Of a stretch of DNA of 45,759 nucleotides, positions 42,779-45,759 are shown one piece after another. Under the pieces are notes generated by a model. It saw nothing but the letters and a program-made list of their open reading frames with translations. It had not been told where the DNA came from and did no database searches. Position 1 is the first letter of the stretch. Every line of letters starts with the position of its first letter. Source of the stretch: an uncultured Collinsella sp. (GTDB lineage: Bacteria; Actinomycetota; Coriobacteriia; Coriobacteriales; Coriobacteriaceae); NCBI GenBank assembly GCA_900548935.1, contig URMR01000001.1:1-45759 (forward strand). Direction: 5' to 3'. The translations under genes were made by a program, and so were the position numbers.

Positions 42779-45583
42779 CTATAGCGAAACGGATCCGTTT
42801 TTCTTGATGCGGGCGAGTATGTTTTTGAGCTTGTTAAAGTCGAGCGGTTTGGACAGATGAGCGTTCATGCCGGCGTCGTGTGCCGCCTTGGCGTCCTCGG
42901 CAAAGGCATTGGCGGTGAGCGCGATGATGGGGATATCGGCTGCATCGACCTTCTCGCTCAGACGAATCGCGCGGGTTGCCTCGTAGCCGTCCATGTCCGG
43001 CATCATAATGTCCATCAGGATCGCATCGAAGCTGCCGGCGGGACGGCCAACGTATAGGTCGACCGTTTCGTTGCCGTTGGCGGCACGAGTTACGACGATG
43101 CCTTCGCTTTCGAGCAGAGCCTGGGCAATCTCGGCATTGAGCTCGTTATCTTCTGCCAAAAGGACGTTCATGCCGGCAAGCGAGCAGCTGTTTGCCTGGC
43201 CGTCCGCACGTTCTCTTGCCTGAGGGTTCTTGTCGATATCGAGCGGAATCTGGACGTTGAACGTACTCCCCACGCCAACCTCACTCGAAATCTCAATCGT
43301 GCCGCCCATCAGGTCAATAAGCGACTTGACGATTGGCATGCCCATGCCGGTTCCTTGGAACTTGCTGCGCGCATCGTCACCTTCTTGGGCAAACGGCTCA
43401 TAGATATGCTTTAAAAACTTGGGAGCCATGCCAATGCCGGTATCCGAAACGCTAAAGCAAAAGAGCGCGCGCCCGTTATCGAGTGGCTTGGTCTTTGAGC
43501 TAAAGGTGACGGAGCCGCCGTGCTTGTTGTACTTAATGCTGTTGTCTAACAGGTTGATCATGATCTGTCGGATATGGGTGGGACTGCCGATCATGTATGG
43601 CCCCGTGGCGTACGGCAGACTATTGTCCTGCATTGTGATGCCGTTACTGGACGCGCGGAGCTTGCACAGCACCAGTGTATCGTCACAGAGCTCTTTGAGG
43701 TTAAAAGGTGCATGCTCCAGTGTCAGCTTGCGGTCTTCGATTTTGCCCATCTCGAGGATGTCGTTGATCAGCGAAAGCAGGTGATTGGCGGCAACGCGCG
43801 CCTTGGCACGGCTCTCGCGGGCGACTTGCATATCGCCTTCCTTCAATTCCTCAATCTCGATAAGGCCCAGGATACCGTTGAGCGGCGTACGGATGTCGTG
43901 GCTCATGCGCGTGAGGAATGCCGTCTTAGCGGCGTTGGCAGCATCGGCTTTTTTGCGCTCGGTTCGAGCGCGCACGAGCGCCCAGATGAGCAGGACGATG
44001 CCGACCGACAACATACCGATGAGGGTGGCGGCAATAGCGGTGCGGTTGCGATAAAGGAATCGAAGCGTGTCGGATTCCTGGGCCGTGTACGACGTGGGGG
44101 AGAAATTGCTTGCGGAGAGCGATTCTCCGGCATTGATGATGCCCTTGTTGATGATTCCCAACAGCTCGGGTTTTCCGCGCGAAATCCAGCACGAGAGCTC
44201 ACAGGTGTCAGGGAGCTCGGCCGTCTCGCAGTTCTCGAGATCATAACGGTCACCGATGGTTTTTACGCGTGAACTGGGGGCGAGGATGCAGTGCACCGTT
44301 CCCTTCCTGAGGGCGTCGAACGCTTCATCGTCGGATCGGTATTCGGTCACGGTCGCTGTGGGGAACAGACTTTCGAGTACATTTCGGTTGATAAACGATG
44401 ATTTGGTGCAGGCGATGTTCTGAAGGTCTTTGTTCAGGTTGCTTCCGGTGTGGATGGCGGTGAGGGATATGGTCCCCAACGATATCGACTGCACAACGCC
44501 TGATTGCTCGGCAAACCAGTAATCTCGGTATACCGGCAGCGCAACGTCGATGCTACCCTTTGACAGGGCCTTTGACATCATCTTGTAGTTATCAAAGGCG
44601 ACGGTTTTGACCGTAATGCCAAATTTATCGTGCAACGTCGTCGCAAGCGATGCGAGCGAGCCTTCCATTTTGCCGTCTTCGTCTTCGTTGCAGTAGGGGA
44701 GTTTGCCCGTAATGTAGCCGAGTGTGATGGTGTTGTCATTTGCTTTGAGCCAGGAACGTTCGGAACCGTTGAGCGATGATGAACCGCTGTTTTGGGCCGA
44801 GTAGTTAGATTTGACTTCGTCGATATAGCGTGGGTTGACGCGGGCGATTGCCGTCATGGCGGCATTGATGTCGTCCATCAGGTCGGGGCGGCTTTTGGGG
44901 ACAGCAAAGTAGTAGTCGCTCGAACCGACGTAGAACATGGGCGACGCCTCGGGCGACGAAATGGTGTCGTTCATGATGACGGCATCGACCTCGCCGTTTG
45001 CGAGCGCGGCAAAGAGGGCACCGCCGGTGTTGATTTCTTTATAGGTGCAGGTAATGCCTTCGTTGGCGAGCCACTGCTGGCCAACGAAGGTTTGCATAAC
45101 GTCGGGGTTGTAGCCGATGGTAAGGCCTTGGAGCGCTTGGGGGTCACCCTTGGCCAGATCGTCGCGATCGGGCTTGGCGTAGATGTAGTAGCGCTCGGTG
45201 CCCTCGGGGTTCGAGGAAAAGAGCAGCTTTTGGGCGCGTTCCTCGGAGTAGGAGATGTTGGGCATGAGGTCGATTTCGCCTGCCTCGAGCATGTCCATAA
45301 GCTCGGTGAAGGTGCCGGAGACGTATTCGTACCGCCAGCCGGGCGTGTAGTACGAAAGGGTCTGGAGGTACTCGTAACCCCATCCCGAGAGACGCTCGCC
45401 GGGGGTGCCGTTCTGGAAGCCCTCGTTGTTGACGAGCCAGCCGACGCGGACCGTCTTGACTGGCTGACTAGAGTCATCGGCAAAAGCCTGGACAGGCGCG
45501 ATGGAACTCAGCGCGGCAAGCGCGGCAAGCACAATGGCCAGAGCGCGACATATAACTGAACGAAGGACAGTGGCAGCTCTCAC
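42779..45583 (-). CDS. Solute-binding-domain hybrid histidine kinase (EvgS/BvgS-like)
   Basis: GTG 45583 has AGGA at 6 bases and gives 934 residues; a TTG two codons earlier overlaps that site. A signal peptide (ALAIVLAALAALSSIAPVQA) is followed by two tandem PBPb Venus-flytrap domains (about 42-262, and 285-500: ITLGYITGKLPYCNEDEDGK). TM at about 515-538, HisKA with His562 in LTRMSHDIRTPLNGILG, then HATPase with IMINLLDNSIKYN and VSDTGIGMA, and a receiver with LLAEDNELN and Asp858 in ILMDIMMPDMDGYE. It lacks the PAS and HPt domains of BvgS/EvgS, so a separate phosphotransfer partner is expected. It is the fused counterpart of the 39129-42187 pair. Confidence 0.92.
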   Translation of the reverse strand: MRAATVLRSVICRALAIVLAALAALSSIAPVQAFADDSSQPVKTVRVGWLVNNEGFQNGTPGERLSGWGYEYLQTLSYYTPGWRYEYVSGTFTELMDMLEAGEIDLMPNISYSEERAQKLLFSSNPEGTERYYIYAKPDRDDLAKGDPQALQGLTIGYNPDVMQTFVGQQWLANEGITCTYKEINTGGALFAALANGEVDAVIMNDTISSPEASPMFYVGSSDYYFAVPKSRPDLMDDINAAMTAIARVNPRYIDEVKSNYSAQNSGSSSLNGSERSWLKANDNTITLGYITGKLPYCNEDEDGKMEGSLASLATTLHDKFGITVKTVAFDNYKMMSKALSKGSIDVALPVYRDYWFAEQSGVVQSISLGTISLTAIHTGSNLNKDLQNIACTKSSFINRNVLESLFPTATVTEYRSDDEAFDALRKGTVHCILAPSSRVKTIGDRYDLENCETAELPDTCELSCWISRGKPELLGIINKGIINAGESLSASNFSPTSYTAQESDTLRFLYRNRTAIAATLIGMLSVGIVLLIWALVRARTERKKADAANAAKTAFLTRMSHDIRTPLNGILGLIEIEELKEGDMQVARESRAKARVAANHLLSLINDILEMGKIEDRKLTLEHAPFNLKELCDDTLVLCKLRASSNGITMQDNSLPYATGPYMIGSPTHIRQIMINLLDNSIKYNKHGGSVTFSSKTKPLDNGRALFCFSVSDTGIGMAPKFLKHIYEPFAQEGDDARSKFQGTGMGMPIVKSLIDLMGGTIEISSEVGVGSTFNVQIPLDIDKNPQARERADGQANSCSLAGMNVLLAEDNELNAEIAQALLESEGIVVTRAANGNETVDLYVGRPAGSFDAILMDIMMPDMDGYEATRAIRLSEKVDAADIPIIALTANAFAEDAKAAHDAGMNAHLSKPLDFNKLKNILARIKKNGSVSL

Positions 45584-45679
45584 ATGCAATCCTAACGAAT
45601 CGAGACATAACTACATAAGGATATCAGCTCAGCCTGCCCAGCCGGCAGCAGCATCGCTAAACGCTCCCGCCCGACAGTT

Positions 45680-45697
45680 GGGGACAGTCCCTTTCTG
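45680..45697. repeat. Partial copy of the gggacagtcccttt palindrome
   Basis: ggggacagtccctttc contains the symmetric core gggacagtccc found at 33403-33429, but the outer gtgacaaa arms are not conserved. It lies about 100 bases upstream of the fused kinase gene. Confidence 0.55.
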
Positions 45698-45759
45698 CCG
45701 GCACAGACGATATGAGCAGGACATAAAAACATTGAGAGCCCCTGCTGCATGAAAGACCG

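Overview
The window looks like a chromosomal stretch of a gut Coriobacteriia, most likely Collinsella or a close relative. This is inferred from the moderately high GC, an LAxTG-type sorting signal on a giant surface protein, a CD1871A/polyferredoxin/thioredoxin cluster, a divergent second gyrase-like pair and abundant intergenic palindromes. No rRNA, tRNA, CRISPR array or complete insertion sequence was seen.

Layout. 1-3011: tail of an unidentified gene, then a MerR regulator divergent from a three-gene operon (flavodoxin-fold reductase, carboxymuconolactone decarboxylase-cupin fusion, alpha/beta hydrolase) behind a classic 19-bp-spacer MerR promoter. 3012-8960: an accessory, partly decayed region holding a DUF3800 remnant, a 32-bp perfect hairpin, an EcsC-family gene broken at a T7 run, and a minus-strand cassette of a GmrSD-like DUF262/DUF1524 protein, a DUF6508 protein and a membrane zinc-ribbon protein. 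Two diverged copies of a ~70-bp sequence lie on either side of it. 8969-15206: a second flavodoxin-fold reductase, an AAA ATPase preceded by three 19-bp tandem repeats, and a divergent topoisomerase IV/gyrase pair. 15296-21968: a small Xre regulator with a membrane partner, a 1455-residue cell-wall protein and a LuxR-type regulator.

22000-25951: a patchwork of a PadR/DUF1700 operon with a damaged distal end, an orphan helical protein, and three abutting remnants (AAA ATPase, topoisomerase A tail, arginase family). The first two repeat the gene order at 10.4-10.97 kb. 25952-29895: a two-component system divergent from CD1871A-like, polyferredoxin and TlpA-like lipoprotein genes, apparently a thiol/redox export module. 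30147-34408: a MacB/FtsX-type transporter fusion and a Dus enzyme. 34410-35640: a palindrome-rich interval with a ribbon-helix-helix antitoxin-like gene and a perfect 30-bp inverted pair sharing one terminator. 35654-38984: glutaredoxin, an Xre-zinc-ribbon-TipAS regulator, TrmO and a MalY/PatB aminotransferase. 39129-45583: two sensory systems built from solute-binding domains and hybrid histidine kinases, one as two coupled genes and the other as one fused gene, with a PPOX-family flavoprotein between.

The best candidates for something not yet described are the DUF262/DUF6508/zinc-ribbon cassette, the 34.4-35.6 kb palindrome field with its 30-bp inverted pair, the repeat-controlled AAA ATPase with its decayed second copy, and the Xre-TipAS fusion. 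All functional statements come from reading the sequence and from family knowledge; no database search was run.
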